A stretch of 49,340 nt of DNA from Nitrospirota bacterium. Its GTDB lineage: Bacteria > Nitrospirota > UBA9217. Both the position numbers and the translations under genes were made by a program. Numbering within the stretch: the first letter of the stretch is position 1; the number at the start of each line of letters is the position of its first letter. Below, piece by piece: positions 25,192 to 33,526 of the stretch. Below the pieces are notes generated by a model. The model saw only the letters and a list, made by a program, of their open reading frames with translations. It was not told the DNA's origin and did not search any database. The DNA is taken from positions 1-49,340 of the forward strand of contig JAOUEV010000022.1 in the NCBI GenBank assembly GCA_029858565.1, in the 5' to 3' direction.

Positions 25192-25243
25192 CTTGTTTCT
25201 GGGAACCTCACCAGAAGCACACGAAATTTGAATTGAGAATCGA

Positions 25244-26134
25244 ATGTTCCTGGAATTATTCTTTCAATACCTCGTCGCCGGTCTGACCTACGGCACCATC
25301 TACGCCATCGTCGGGATCGGCTTCAATATCGTCTATAACACCACCGGCATCATCAACTTCGCCCAGGGCGAGTTCGTGATGCTCGGCGGTATGATCGCTG
25401 TATCGCTCCATTCGCTCCTGCCCCTGCCTATCGCCATAGCCGCGGCAGTGGTCCTCACCATGGCCATCGGCGCGCTGATCGAGATGACCTTCATCCGCTG
25501 GCTCGTGAAGCCCGCGGTGCTCCGGATGATCATTATCACCATCGGCATCTCGATCCTGGTCAGAGAGGCGGCCCTGCATCTCTGGGGCGAAAGCGTCCGG
25601 TCGCTTCCGTATTTTACCGGCAACGAGATATCTGCCTTTTCCTTCGGCGGTGTCCGCGTATCGCCCCAGGTGCTCTGGACCCTGGGCATCTGTTCGGTCA
25701 TTGTGATCAGCCTGAACCTCTTTTTCAAGTACACCATGCTGGGACGGGAGATGCGCGCCTGCGCCTCGAACCGCGACGCGGCGGCGCTCTGCGGAATCCC
25801 CACGCGGAACATGGTCACCCTGTCCTTCGCCCTCGCGGCCGGCATCGGCGCGCTTGCCGGCGCCGTGGTCAGCCCCATTACCCAGACATCCTACAGCATC
25901 GGAACGGGCCTTGCCATCAAGGGCTTCACCGTGGCGATCCTCGGCGGGCTCGGCAACAGCATGGCCGCGGTGGCCGCCGGGTTCATCCTCGGCATCCTCG
26001 AGTCCTTCAGCATCTGGGTCATGCCCACGGCGTACAAGGACGCCATCGCGATCACGATCCTCCTGGCCATGCTCTTCGTCCGGCCCAGCGGATTGTTCGG
26101 GAACAAGGAAGCCTTCCGGCTGAAGGATTTTTGA
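25244..26134 (+). CDS. livH: LIV-type ABC transporter permease
   Basis: The 296-residue membrane protein has about eight hydrophobic segments. The LivH signature is visible: TYGTIYAIVGIGFNIVYNTTGIINFAQGEFVMLGGM at the N-terminus, and MRACASNRDAAALCGIP as the cytoplasmic EAA-like coupling loop (about 175-190). GGLGNSMAAVAAGFILGILES lies near the end. It forms the inner-membrane channel with LivM. Seven bases separate it from livM. Confidence 0.9.
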   Translation: MFLELFFQYLVAGLTYGTIYAIVGIGFNIVYNTTGIINFAQGEFVMLGGMIAVSLHSLLPLPIAIAAAVVLTMAIGALIEMTFIRWLVKPAVLRMIIITIGISILVREAALHLWGESVRSLPYFTGNEISAFSFGGVRVSPQVLWTLGICSVIVISLNLFFKYTMLGREMRACASNRDAAALCGIPTRNMVTLSFALAAGIGALAGAVVSPITQTSYSIGTGLAIKGFTVAILGGLGNSMAAVAAGFILGILESFSIWVMPTAYKDAIAITILLAMLFVRPSGLFGNKEAFRLKDF

Positions 26135-26141
26135 CGAACTT

Positions 26142-27197
26142 ATGAAACGATACAATCACATCCTCATACTCATCGCGGCAGTCGCCGGCGTGCAGGTCCT
26201 GACCGCGGTCCTGGGCAAGCAGTTCTACCTCACCCAGCTGACCATGACGGCCTACTACTGCATCGCCATCGTGGGCCTGACACTGCTCATGGGTTTCGCA
26301 GGCCAGATCTCGCTGGGCCACGCGGGCTTCTTCGCCATCGGCGGATATACCTCCGCGGTGCTGACCACGCTCGACCTCTCTCAGTTCAAGGACTCATCGA
26401 TCGTCTCTCTCTTGGCGAAATTATTCATTGTGACCTCCCGCCAGGACCTTTACGGCGGCCAGGTGCTCTCGTTCAATCCCTGGGCGGCCTTCATCATCGC
26501 GATCGGCCTTACCCTGGTAATCGCCTATATCATCGGCATCCCGGTGTTGAAGCTCAAGGGCCACTATCTGGCCATGGCAACGCTCGGTTTCGGCACGATC
26601 ATCTACAGCATCGTGCTCGGAACGCAGCGCTTCGGCGCGGCTGACGGCATCTCGAGCGTGCCCGCGTTCACGCTGCTGCCGGGCCTTGCCGTGAGCGGCA
26701 ACACGGAGTTCCGCGTGAGGAACTATTATCTCGCCTGGACCCTGGTGATCGGCGTCATGGTCCTGCTGATCAACCTGATCAACTCGCGCGTGGGACGGGC
26801 GCTCCGCGCCATTCACGGTGCCGAGGACGCGGCCGGCGCCATGGGCGTGGACACGGCCCGCTTCAAGCTGAACACCTTCATCCTGAGCGCCGCGCTGGCA
26901 TCGATGGCCGGCGTGTTCCTGACCCATTACAACGGAGGCATCGGGCCGTCGGAGGCGTCCATCATGAAGTCCGTGCGCTATGTGGCCATCGTGTCCGTGG
27001 GCGGCATGGGCAGCCTCTGGGGCACGCTGATCATGAGCACCACGCTCACCTTCCTGTCGCTCCGGGGGTATTTCGGTACCTTCGACGACGCGGTGTTCGG
27101 TGCGATCCTGATCGTGATCATGCTCTTCTCGCCCCAGGGGATCCTGCAGTTCGATGTAAAGGCGTTGTTGAAGAAGCTGCTGCGGAAGAAGGAATAA
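26142..27197 (+). CDS. livM: LIV-type ABC transporter permease
   Basis: The 351-residue membrane protein has about nine hydrophobic segments. LivM marks are GLTLLMGFAGQISLGHAGFFAIGGY (about 45-70), the coupling loop GRALRAIHGAEDAAGAMGVDTARFKLNTFILSA, and GGMGSLWGTLIMSTTLTFLS. A loop of about 40 residues after the second segment (SLLAKLFIVTSRQDLYGGQ) is longer than usual. It pairs with LivH. A palindromic repeat fills the space before livG. Confidence 0.9.
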   Translation: MKRYNHILILIAAVAGVQVLTAVLGKQFYLTQLTMTAYYCIAIVGLTLLMGFAGQISLGHAGFFAIGGYTSAVLTTLDLSQFKDSSIVSLLAKLFIVTSRQDLYGGQVLSFNPWAAFIIAIGLTLVIAYIIGIPVLKLKGHYLAMATLGFGTIIYSIVLGTQRFGAADGISSVPAFTLLPGLAVSGNTEFRVRNYYLAWTLVIGVMVLLINLINSRVGRALRAIHGAEDAAGAMGVDTARFKLNTFILSAALASMAGVFLTHYNGGIGPSEASIMKSVRYVAIVSVGGMGSLWGTLIMSTTLTFLSLRGYFGTFDDAVFGAILIVIMLFSPQGILQFDVKALLKKLLRKKE

Positions 27198-27209
27198 AAA
27201 AGAGAATCG

Positions 27210-27313
27210 TCTCGCGCAAAGCCGCCAAGACGCAAAGCAAGCAAAGACAGAAGATCGCCTTTGCTTGATGAAGATTCACGCTTTCCCTTGCGGCTTTGCG
27301 CCTTTGCGCGAGA
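27210..27313. repeat. Palindromic word-repeat element (CGCAAAG words) between livM and livG
   Basis: The arm 27210-27237 (TCTCGCGCAAAGCCGCCAAG onward) is answered by its near-reverse complement at 27281-27313. Words such as GCGCAAAG and GCCGCAAG repeat within each arm. The element is non-coding and lies inside an operon. Nothing else is visible in the 146-base spacer except the livG leader. Confidence 0.7.
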
Positions 27314-27343
27314 ACATGCTGTCGGGTCTGACCTTTTAATTTT

Positions 27344-28108
27344 ATGGCACTTCTTGAAGTCAACAACTTGAGCAAGCGCTTCGGCGGGCTGCAGGCCGTG
27401 AAGGACGTGTCCTTCTCGGTGGAGCGCGGCATGATCAAGGCCGTGATCGGCCCCAACGGCGCGGGCAAGACCACGCTCTTCAATCTCCTGTCGGGATTCG
27501 CCGAGCCTGACACCGGCGAGGTTCGTTTCCGTGACGCCTGGATCCACGGCAGGGGGCCCCACCAGATCGCCGCGAGCGGCATCTCGCGCACCTTCCAGCA
27601 CATCAGGCTCTTCAGCCACATGACGGCGCTCGAGAACGTCACCGTGGGCAGGCATGTGAGGAGCCGCGCCGGGTTCGTTGCCGGCATGCTGAGCCTTCCC
27701 TGGACGCACAGGGAGGAGCGGGAGATCCGCGAGAAATCGCTCAACGCAATGGAGTTCCTCGGTATCGCCCATCTTGCCCATGACGAGGCAACCAGTCTTT
27801 CCTACGGCCAGCAAAGGGCGGTGGAGCTGTCGCGCGCGCTCGCAGCTGAGCCCGAGATGCTTCTCCTGGATGAACCCGCCGCGGGATTGAACATGCGCGA
27901 GACCGCGGACCTTGCGAATCTGATCGTCAGGATCCGCGACCGGGGCATCACGGTCCTGATCGTGGAACACGACATGTCCCTGGTCATGAAGATCTCCGAC
28001 GAAGTGGTCGTCCTCTCCTACGGCGAGAAGATCGCCGATGAAAAGCCGCTGGCGGTCCAGAAGGACCCCCAGGTGATCAGCGTGTATCTCGGGGAGGATG
28101 AATGCTGA
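27344..28108 (+). CDS. livG: LIV-type ABC transporter ATP-binding protein
   Basis: The 254-residue ATPase has Walker A GPNGAGKTT, Q-loop SRTFQHIRLF, ABC signature LSYGQQRAVELSRALA, Walker B MLLLDEPAAGLN and H-loop VEHDMSLVM. The long helical insertion after the Q-loop (MTALENVTVGRHVRSRAGFV) is typical of LivG. The next gene, livF, begins 7 bases before its stop, so translation is probably coupled. Confidence 0.93.
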   Translation: MALLEVNNLSKRFGGLQAVKDVSFSVERGMIKAVIGPNGAGKTTLFNLLSGFAEPDTGEVRFRDAWIHGRGPHQIAASGISRTFQHIRLFSHMTALENVTVGRHVRSRAGFVAGMLSLPWTHREEREIREKSLNAMEFLGIAHLAHDEATSLSYGQQRAVELSRALAAEPEMLLLDEPAAGLNMRETADLANLIVRIRDRGITVLIVEHDMSLVMKISDEVVVLSYGEKIADEKPLAVQKDPQVISVYLGEDEC

Positions 28109-28833
28109 GGATCAGGAACCTCGACGCGGGCTACGGAAGCCTCTCGGTGCTCCGCCACATCTCGCTCCATGTGAAACAGGGGGAGATCGTGACCATCATC
28201 GGCGCCAACGGAGCAGGCAAGACCACGCTGCTCAAGACCGTCTCCGGCCTGCTTCGGCCGAAAAGCGGTGAGGTCCTCTTCCGTGACAAGGATATTGCAT
28301 CTCTGCCGCCGGAACGGATCGTGTTCGAAGGTTGTTCGCTCGTGCCCGAGGGCAGGCAGGTCTTCGCTGCCATGCCGGTGCGCGAGAACCTTCTGCTCGG
28401 CGGGTATGTACAGTTCAAGCGCGGCAGATCCAGCGAGGTCAAGGCTGACCTCGAACGGGTCTATGGTCTCTTCCCGGTGCTCCGGCAGCGCGAACACCAG
28501 CTCGCCGGAACCCTTTCGGGCGGCGAGCAGCAGATGCTCGCCATCGGCAGGGCGATCATGTCCCGGCCGTCGCTTATCATGCTTGATGAGCCGTCCATGG
28601 GTCTGGCGCCGCTTGTGGTCAAGGGCATCTTCGAGATCATCGGCAAACTGCGCGACGAAGGCGCGACGGTCCTGCTGGTCGAACAGAACGCCCGGAGCGC
28701 CCTCAGGATCGCGAACCGGGGCTACGTGCTCGAAACCGGCAGGATCATCAAGGATGGCGACGCCGCAGACCTGTTGACGGACCGGGAGATCCAGCGCGCC
28801 TATCTGGGCAAGGATCTTGATGCGGAAAACTAA
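28102..28833 (+). CDS. livF: LIV-type ABC transporter ATP-binding protein
   Basis: The 243-residue ATPase has Walker A GANGAGKTTLLK, signature LSGGEQQMLAIGRAIM, Walker B LIMLDEPSMGLAP and H-loop LVEQNARSALRIA. VPEGRQVFAAMPVRENLLLGGY is the usual LivF segment. It completes the LivJHMGF importer. The start overlaps the end of livG. Confidence 0.93.
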   Translation: MLRIRNLDAGYGSLSVLRHISLHVKQGEIVTIIGANGAGKTTLLKTVSGLLRPKSGEVLFRDKDIASLPPERIVFEGCSLVPEGRQVFAAMPVRENLLLGGYVQFKRGRSSEVKADLERVYGLFPVLRQREHQLAGTLSGGEQQMLAIGRAIMSRPSLIMLDEPSMGLAPLVVKGIFEIIGKLRDEGATVLLVEQNARSALRIANRGYVLETGRIIKDGDAADLLTDREIQRAYLGKDLDAEN

Positions 28834-28860
28834 CGACAGCAGAACAAGGAACAGAGGATT

Positions 28861-28929
28861 AAAGGATTAGAGGATTATGTCTTCAACCTAATCCTTTACC
28901 CCCGCTTTTCATAATCCTCTTAATCCTTT
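28861..28929. repeat. Palindromic word-repeat element (AGGATTA words) between livF and paaK
   Basis: AAAGGATTAGAGGATTATG (28861-28879) is nearly the reverse complement of 28910-28929, with CCTAATCCTTTA in the middle. The words GGATTA and AATCC repeat. No coding capacity. Confidence 0.7.
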
Positions 28930-28946
28930 CTTTTAGGGAGGTCCCC

Positions 28947-30245
28947 ATGTACTGGCAGCCTGACGAAGAACGCATGGACCGGAAAGAGCTTGAGCAGCTC
29001 CAGCTCGAACGGCTCGAGTCGACCTTGAACCGGGTCTATCTGAACGTCCCCTTCTACCGCAAGAAGTTCGACGAAGCGGGATTCAATCCCGATGACCTGC
29101 GGTCGCTCGACGATATTCGCAAGCTGCCCTTCACGGTCAAGGATGACCTCCGGGACAACTATCCCTACGGCCTCTTTGCCGTGCCGCTGCGCGAGGTGGT
29201 CCGGGTCCATGCCTCTTCAGGAACCACGGGGCTGTCGACGGTCGTAGGCTATACAAAGAACGACATCAAGACCTGGTCGAACCTGGTCGCCCGCATCCTC
29301 ACCGCCACGGGCGTGACCGCCGACGACGTGGTCCAGATCGCCTTCAATTACGGCCTCTTCACCGGCGCGTTCGGCCTCCACTACGGCGCCGAACGCGTAG
29401 GCGCATCGGTCATCCCCATGTCCGCGGGCAACACCAAGCGCCAGATCAAGCTCATGCAGGACTTCAAGACCACGGCGCTCGTGAGTACGCCGAGCTATGC
29501 CATGCTGATCGCCGACACCATGATCGAGATGGGCATAAACCGGAACGCCCTGTCGCTCAAGTTCGGCCTCTTCGGCGCAGAGCCCTGGTCCGACGCCATG
29601 CGCAGGGAACTGCAGGACAAGCTCAAGATCATCGCCACGGACAACTACGGCCTCTCCGAGGTCATGGGACCGGGCGTGTCCGGCGAGTGCCGGGAGCGGA
29701 GCGGCCTGCACATCAACGAGGACCACTTCCTGGTCGAAGTGCTCGATCCCGAGACGCTCAAACCCGTGGCACCCGGCGAGATAGGCGAGCTCGTGATCAC
29801 GACGCTCACCAAGGAAGCCTTCCCCATGATCCGCTACCGCACGCGGGACCTTACACGGATCATCGAAGAACCCTGCGCCTGCGGCAGAACCCTCCGCCGC
29901 ATGGCCCGCATCATGGGCCGCACAGACGACATGCTGATCATCCGCGGCGTGAACGTCTTCCCCCAGCAGATCGAGACCGTGTTGTTCGAGATCGAAGGCA
30001 CCGAGCCCCATTATCAGATCATCATCGACCGCAAGGGCGCGATGGATGACGCGACCGTGCTGGTCGAGGCCTCGGAGAAGATATTCTTTGACGAGATGAA
30101 GAAGCAGAAGGAGCTGATCGACACCATCAAGAAGCGCATGGCTACCGAGCTCGGCATCTCGGTCGAAGTGAAGCTGGTGGAAAAAAAGTCGATCGAGCGG
30201 TTCGAAGGCAAAGCGAAACGGGTCATAGATAATAGAAAACTGTAA
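28947..30245 (+). CDS. paaK: Phenylacetate-CoA ligase
   Basis: The 432-residue AMP-forming enzyme activates phenylacetate (or a related arylacetate) to its CoA thioester. The family opening [22 protein letters not shown] is followed by the nucleotide motif [14 protein letters not shown] (about 91-104), [37 protein letters not shown] with the nearby cysteines [25 protein letters not shown], and a C-terminal domain ending [14 protein letters not shown]. In anaerobes this enzyme often acts with indolepyruvate oxidoreductase in aromatic amino-acid breakdown; those subunits are not in the window. GGGAGGT precedes the ATG. Confidence 0.95.
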   Translation: MYWQPDEERMDRKELEQLQLERLESTLNRVYLNVPFYRKKFDEAGFNPDDLRSLDDIRKLPFTVKDDLRDNYPYGLFAVPLREVVRVHASSGTTGLSTVVGYTKNDIKTWSNLVARILTATGVTADDVVQIAFNYGLFTGAFGLHYGAERVGASVIPMSAGNTKRQIKLMQDFKTTALVSTPSYAMLIADTMIEMGINRNALSLKFGLFGAEPWSDAMRRELQDKLKIIATDNYGLSEVMGPGVSGECRERSGLHINEDHFLVEVLDPETLKPVAPGEIGELVITTLTKEAFPMIRYRTRDLTRIIEEPCACGRTLRRMARIMGRTDDMLIIRGVNVFPQQIETVLFEIEGTEPHYQIIIDRKGAMDDATVLVEASEKIFFDEMKKQKELIDTIKKRMATELGISVEVKLVEKKSIERFEGKAKRVIDNRKL

Positions 30246-30249
30246 AATC

Positions 30250-30352
30250 AGCGGTAAGTAGTAAAGCGGTAAGCTATAAGCAAGCGGAACCGGAACAGTT
30301 CGCTTATTACTTATCACTTACTACTTCTGCCGCTTACTCCTTACTACTTCTT
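30250..30352. repeat. Palindromic word-repeat element (GTAAG/TAGTAA words) between paaK and the amidohydrolase gene
   Basis: The left half (GCGGTAAGTAGTAAAGCGG and following) is mirrored by a right half rich in TTACTAC and CTTATTAC. The words GTAAG, AGTAA and GCGG alternate. A partial relative (GTAAGTGATAAGTGGTAAAC) occurs at 42826-42845. Confidence 0.65.
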
Positions 30353-30353
30353 T

Positions 30354-31157
30354 ATGTTTATCGATTTCCACACCCACATCTTTCCGGACAAGATCGCCAA
30401 ACAGGCTGTCGAGAAGCTTGCCGAGGAGTCAGGCGAGTATCAGCCGAAGACCGACGGCACGCTCAAAGGACTGCTCGCGTCCATGGACAAGGCCGGCATC
30501 GCCTTGAGCGTGGTCGCGAACATCGCGACCCGACCGGCACAGGCCCAGCCGATCCTGGAGTTCTGCAAACACATCCGGAGCGAGCGCGTCCATCCACTTA
30601 TTTCCCTTCACCCGGACAACAGCCGCGACGAGTCCGAATCCCTATTGAGCCGGGCAGCGGGCCTCGGCATCCGGGGGGTAAAGCTCCACCCCATGTATCA
30701 GAACTTCACCATAGACGACCGGACCATGTTCCCGCTTTATCAATCGATCGAGCACTTCGGTCTTTTCGTGATCTTCCATACGGGGCTGGACATCGCTTTT
30801 CCTGGAAATCTTCAGGCGGATGTGGAGCGGATAAAAGTCCTGTCACAGGAGTTTCCCGGCCTTGTGATCGTAACGACCCATGTGGGCGGTTGGCGACAGT
30901 GGGACAGGGCTGGCGCGCTCGGAATGCTTCCGAATGTTTACACGGAAACATCGATGACCCTGACCGAAATGGATGACAGGGATTTTGTGAAGCTGCTTTC
31001 GCAGTTCGACGAGGACCGCGTGCTCTTCGGCAGCGACAGCCCCTGGACGGACCAGAAGGAAATGCTGGAGCGGACGCTCAGGCTGGATATCTCCGATAGC
31101 AGGAAGGAAAAGCTGCTGCACAAAAATGCCGGCGTCCTTCTCGGGATGCCGGCATAA
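30354..31157 (+). CDS. TIM-barrel metal-dependent hydrolase (amidohydrolase_2 type)
   Basis: The 267-residue protein starts MFIDFHTHIFPDKIAKQAV, whose DxHxH is the first metal-binding motif. GVKLHPMYQNFTIDD gives the lysine-histidine strand, VIFHTG the next histidine, TTHVGGW another, and FGSDSPWTD the final catalytic aspartate. These are the ligands of amidohydrolase-family enzymes that decarboxylate or hydrolyse small acids. Its place after paaK suggests a role with an aromatic or short-chain acid, but the substrate is unknown. I see no ribosome site because the repeat abuts the ATG. Confidence 0.85.
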   Translation: MFIDFHTHIFPDKIAKQAVEKLAEESGEYQPKTDGTLKGLLASMDKAGIALSVVANIATRPAQAQPILEFCKHIRSERVHPLISLHPDNSRDESESLLSRAAGLGIRGVKLHPMYQNFTIDDRTMFPLYQSIEHFGLFVIFHTGLDIAFPGNLQADVERIKVLSQEFPGLVIVTTHVGGWRQWDRAGALGMLPNVYTETSMTLTEMDDRDFVKLLSQFDEDRVLFGSDSPWTDQKEMLERTLRLDISDSRKEKLLHKNAGVLLGMPA

Positions 31158-31195
31158 CAAAAGAACAGGATCGTGATCTGCAGGACCGCTTGTGC

Positions 31196-31477
31196 CTACT
31201 CCCCGTACTCCTTGGCAAGATAATCGGCAACAGCGTTCGTCTCCTCATCGGTGAGTATGCAGGAATTCCTCTCCATGCGGCGCAAGGTCATTTCCCACCC
31301 CTTGCGGTCACTGCGGTTCTTCTTGAACTTGTCGACCTTGTGGCATTTCAGGCATTTTGCCTCAAAAACCGCTTTTCCCTTGGATGTATCTGCACCAAAA
31401 GCAGCCGGCAGCATCAGGACCGCAGCCATACCACCTGCCAGTAAAGACAAGACAATCGCTCTTCCCCGCTTTTCCAT
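31196..31477 (-). CDS. Small periplasmic c-type cytochrome
   Basis: The 93-residue protein has a signal peptide (about 1-28, ending AAFGADT) and one CLKCH heme-attachment motif at about residues 42-46. The methionine after RKGWEMTLRRMERNS could be the sixth ligand; the usual C-terminal helix is DEETNAVADYLAKEYG. It carries electrons in the periplasm. It is a single gene, convergent with the amidohydrolase. Confidence 0.88.
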   Translation of the reverse strand: MEKRGRAIVLSLLAGGMAAVLMLPAAFGADTSKGKAVFEAKCLKCHKVDKFKKNRSDRKGWEMTLRRMERNSCILTDEETNAVADYLAKEYGE

Positions 31478-31680
31478 GATCCACCCCCCTGTTAGGAACG
31501 TCTAGGGAAAAGTTAGCAAGGATGCTTCTCTTTGTCAATGTTTTTGCCGTTTTTATTCTATTTTTGACGCGGACAAATACCCGTTTTGTTTTCTCAAGTA
31601 ACGCCGTCAAAAATATTTTAAAGCCGCAAATTCCCTGTAGCGCTTACGCACGCCAAATGTACTCTCACGAAACAACAAGG

Positions 31681-31709
31681 TTTACCAGTGCCATAAAGTA
31701 GTTTATAAT
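31681..31709 (+). promoter_or_regulatory. Likely promoter for the PaaI-like gene
   Basis: TATAAT at 31704-31709 is a perfect -10 box. TTTACC at 31681-31686, 17 bases upstream, is a weak -35. GAGGAGG lies before the ATG at 31742. Confidence 0.55.
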
Positions 31710-31741
31710 GGCTCCACTCTTTAGAGGAGGAACCTGTAGTC

Positions 31742-32146
31742 ATGGACGACCTGAGGCGATTTGTGGCGAACGACCGGTTCGCGAAACATCTGGATATCGA
31801 GATGCTCGAGTATGGCAACGGTCGCGCGAAGGCGCGCATGCCTGTCCGGGACCATCACCGGAACAGCGCGGGCACGGTCCACGGCGGCGCCATCTTCTCT
31901 CTTGCAGACGCGGTCTTCTCCGCAGCCTCGAACTCCCACGGCACGCTCGCCCTGGCGATCAACGTGAGCATCTCCTTTTTCAAGGCGGTCAAAACCGGCA
32001 CGCTCCTTGCCGAGGGCCGCGAGGTCTCGTTCAATCCGAAGCTCGCCACCTATGTTATCGATGTGACGAACGAGCAGGGCGAACCGGTTGCGCTGTTCCA
32101 GGGGACGGTGTACCGGAAGAAGGATAGTTTGAAGGAGATCGTCTGA
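31742..32146 (+). CDS. PaaI-family hotdog thioesterase
   Basis: The 134-residue protein has the hotdog fold with the PaaI core NSAGTVHGGAIFSLADAVFSAASNSHG (about 40-66): the HGG turn, and the aspartate in ADAVF that acts as base. SISFFKAVKTGTLLAEGREVSFN follows. PaaI hydrolyses ring-hydroxylated phenylacetyl-CoA and related thioesters. It lies 1.5 kb from paaK and may clear dead-end thioesters. It has its own promoter. Confidence 0.88.
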   Translation: MDDLRRFVANDRFAKHLDIEMLEYGNGRAKARMPVRDHHRNSAGTVHGGAIFSLADAVFSAASNSHGTLALAINVSISFFKAVKTGTLLAEGREVSFNPKLATYVIDVTNEQGEPVALFQGTVYRKKDSLKEIV

Positions 32147-32214
32147 TCGCGATACATACCTGAACTGCTTTTCTTCCGGTATGGTAATGAATAGCTAGCC
32201 CGATTTTAGATCAT

Positions 32215-32250
32215 AATTCCGCATTCCGAATTCCACATTCCGCATTCGAA
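32215..32250. repeat. Word repeat (ATTCCGCATTCC) upstream of the MFS gene
   Basis: The words AATTCCGCATTCC, GAATTCC and ACATTCCGCATTC run in tandem. They resemble the repeat embedded in mfd (17391-17422). There is no clear palindrome at this site. Confidence 0.55.
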
Positions 32251-32269
32251 CGAGGCTGAAGGCTTCACC

Positions 32270-33514
32270 ATGTCAACGACACCGGCTGAGAGACCGAGAA
32301 TCCATTACGCCTGGGTCATCGCCCTGACCGGCACGGTGGTCATTTTCGCCTGCCTCGGATTCGGACGCTTCGCCCTCGGCATGCTGCTGCCGTCCATGGC
32401 CTCGTCCCTCGGCCTTACCTATTCCCAGATCGGCTACATCAGCACCGCGAACTTCATCGGCTACCTTGCTGCGGTGCTCTTCTGCAGCACCATCGCGAGG
32501 AAGATCGGCTCTCGCAGCCTGATCGCCATCGCCTTATTAATCATCGCGGTATCCATGATCCTGGTCGGGCAGGCAAAAGGTTTCCTTGCCGTGCTGCTCC
32601 TCTATGCCGTCACCGGCATAGGAAGCGGCGCTGCCAATGTCCCCATGATGGGATTGATCACCGCCTGGTTCGACCGGACCATACGCGGCAGAGCATCGGG
32701 GTTCGTGGTTATTGGAAGCGGCTTCGCCATCATCATTTCAGGGAAGCTCATTCCGGCGATCAACCGTCATGTTGGAACGGATGGATGGAGAACCAGCTGG
32801 ATGGTGCTTGGGGGCATCGTGGCGGTGGTGACCATCCTTGCCTTCGCACTGCTCAGGAACCGTCCTGAAGAGCGGGGGCTCCTCCCCCTGGGAAGTGAAG
32901 GCAGGGCGGCGGCGGTGTCAACGGCTGAGCGGCCCCGGCAATCGGTGTATGGCAATCCTGCGGTCTACCTGCTCGGCGCGGTCTACTTCCTGTTCGGCTA
33001 TACCTATGTGATCTACGCGACCTTCATCGTGACAACGCTGGTGAAGGAGCGGGGCATGTCCGAGGCGATCGCGGGCAGCTTCTGGTCCTGGGTCGGGTTC
33101 CTGAGCCTCTTCTCCGGACCGGTGTTCGGCACGCTCTCGGACCGCATCGGCAGAAAGCGGGGACTTCAGATCGTCTTCGGCCTCCAGATGCTCGCGTACC
33201 TGCTTGTGGCAATGCATCTGCCGCCGGCGTTCCTCTACCTGTCCATATTCTTCTTCGGGATCGTGGCCTGGTCCATCCCATCCATCATGGTGGCCGCGGT
33301 GAGCGAATATGTCGGGCCGGACCGGGCCCTCGCGGCCTTTGGGTATATCACCTTCATCTTCGGCCTGGGCCAGATCACCGGGCCCTCGGTGGCCGGCATC
33401 ATTGCCGAACGCACGGGAAGCTTCTCCGGCAGCTTTTTCATGGCAGCGGCCGCAGCCGCGGCCGCTGTTGTGCTCAGCGCCTTCCTGCACCGGCCGGAGC
33501 ATGACCACAACTGA
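32270..33514 (+). CDS. MFS transporter
   Basis: The 414-residue membrane protein has 12 predicted segments in two halves separated by a loop near residue 205-225. The first half contains the MFS-like ARKIGSRSLIAIALL loop after helix 2, and the second half its counterpart TLSDRIGRKRGLQIVF after helix 8. FGRFALGMLLPSMASSLGLTYSQIGYISTANFIGYL recalls the YbfB/oxalate-formate antiporter group. Substrate unknown. It converges with the histidine kinase gene, 12 bases away. Confidence 0.85.
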   Translation: MSTTPAERPRIHYAWVIALTGTVVIFACLGFGRFALGMLLPSMASSLGLTYSQIGYISTANFIGYLAAVLFCSTIARKIGSRSLIAIALLIIAVSMILVGQAKGFLAVLLLYAVTGIGSGAANVPMMGLITAWFDRTIRGRASGFVVIGSGFAIIISGKLIPAINRHVGTDGWRTSWMVLGGIVAVVTILAFALLRNRPEERGLLPLGSEGRAAAVSTAERPRQSVYGNPAVYLLGAVYFLFGYTYVIYATFIVTTLVKERGMSEAIAGSFWSWVGFLSLFSGPVFGTLSDRIGRKRGLQIVFGLQMLAYLLVAMHLPPAFLYLSIFFFGIVAWSIPSIMVAAVSEYVGPDRALAAFGYITFIFGLGQITGPSVAGIIAERTGSFSGSFFMAAAAAAAAVVLSAFLHRPEHDHN

Positions 33515-33526
33515 GCTCCCTGATCC

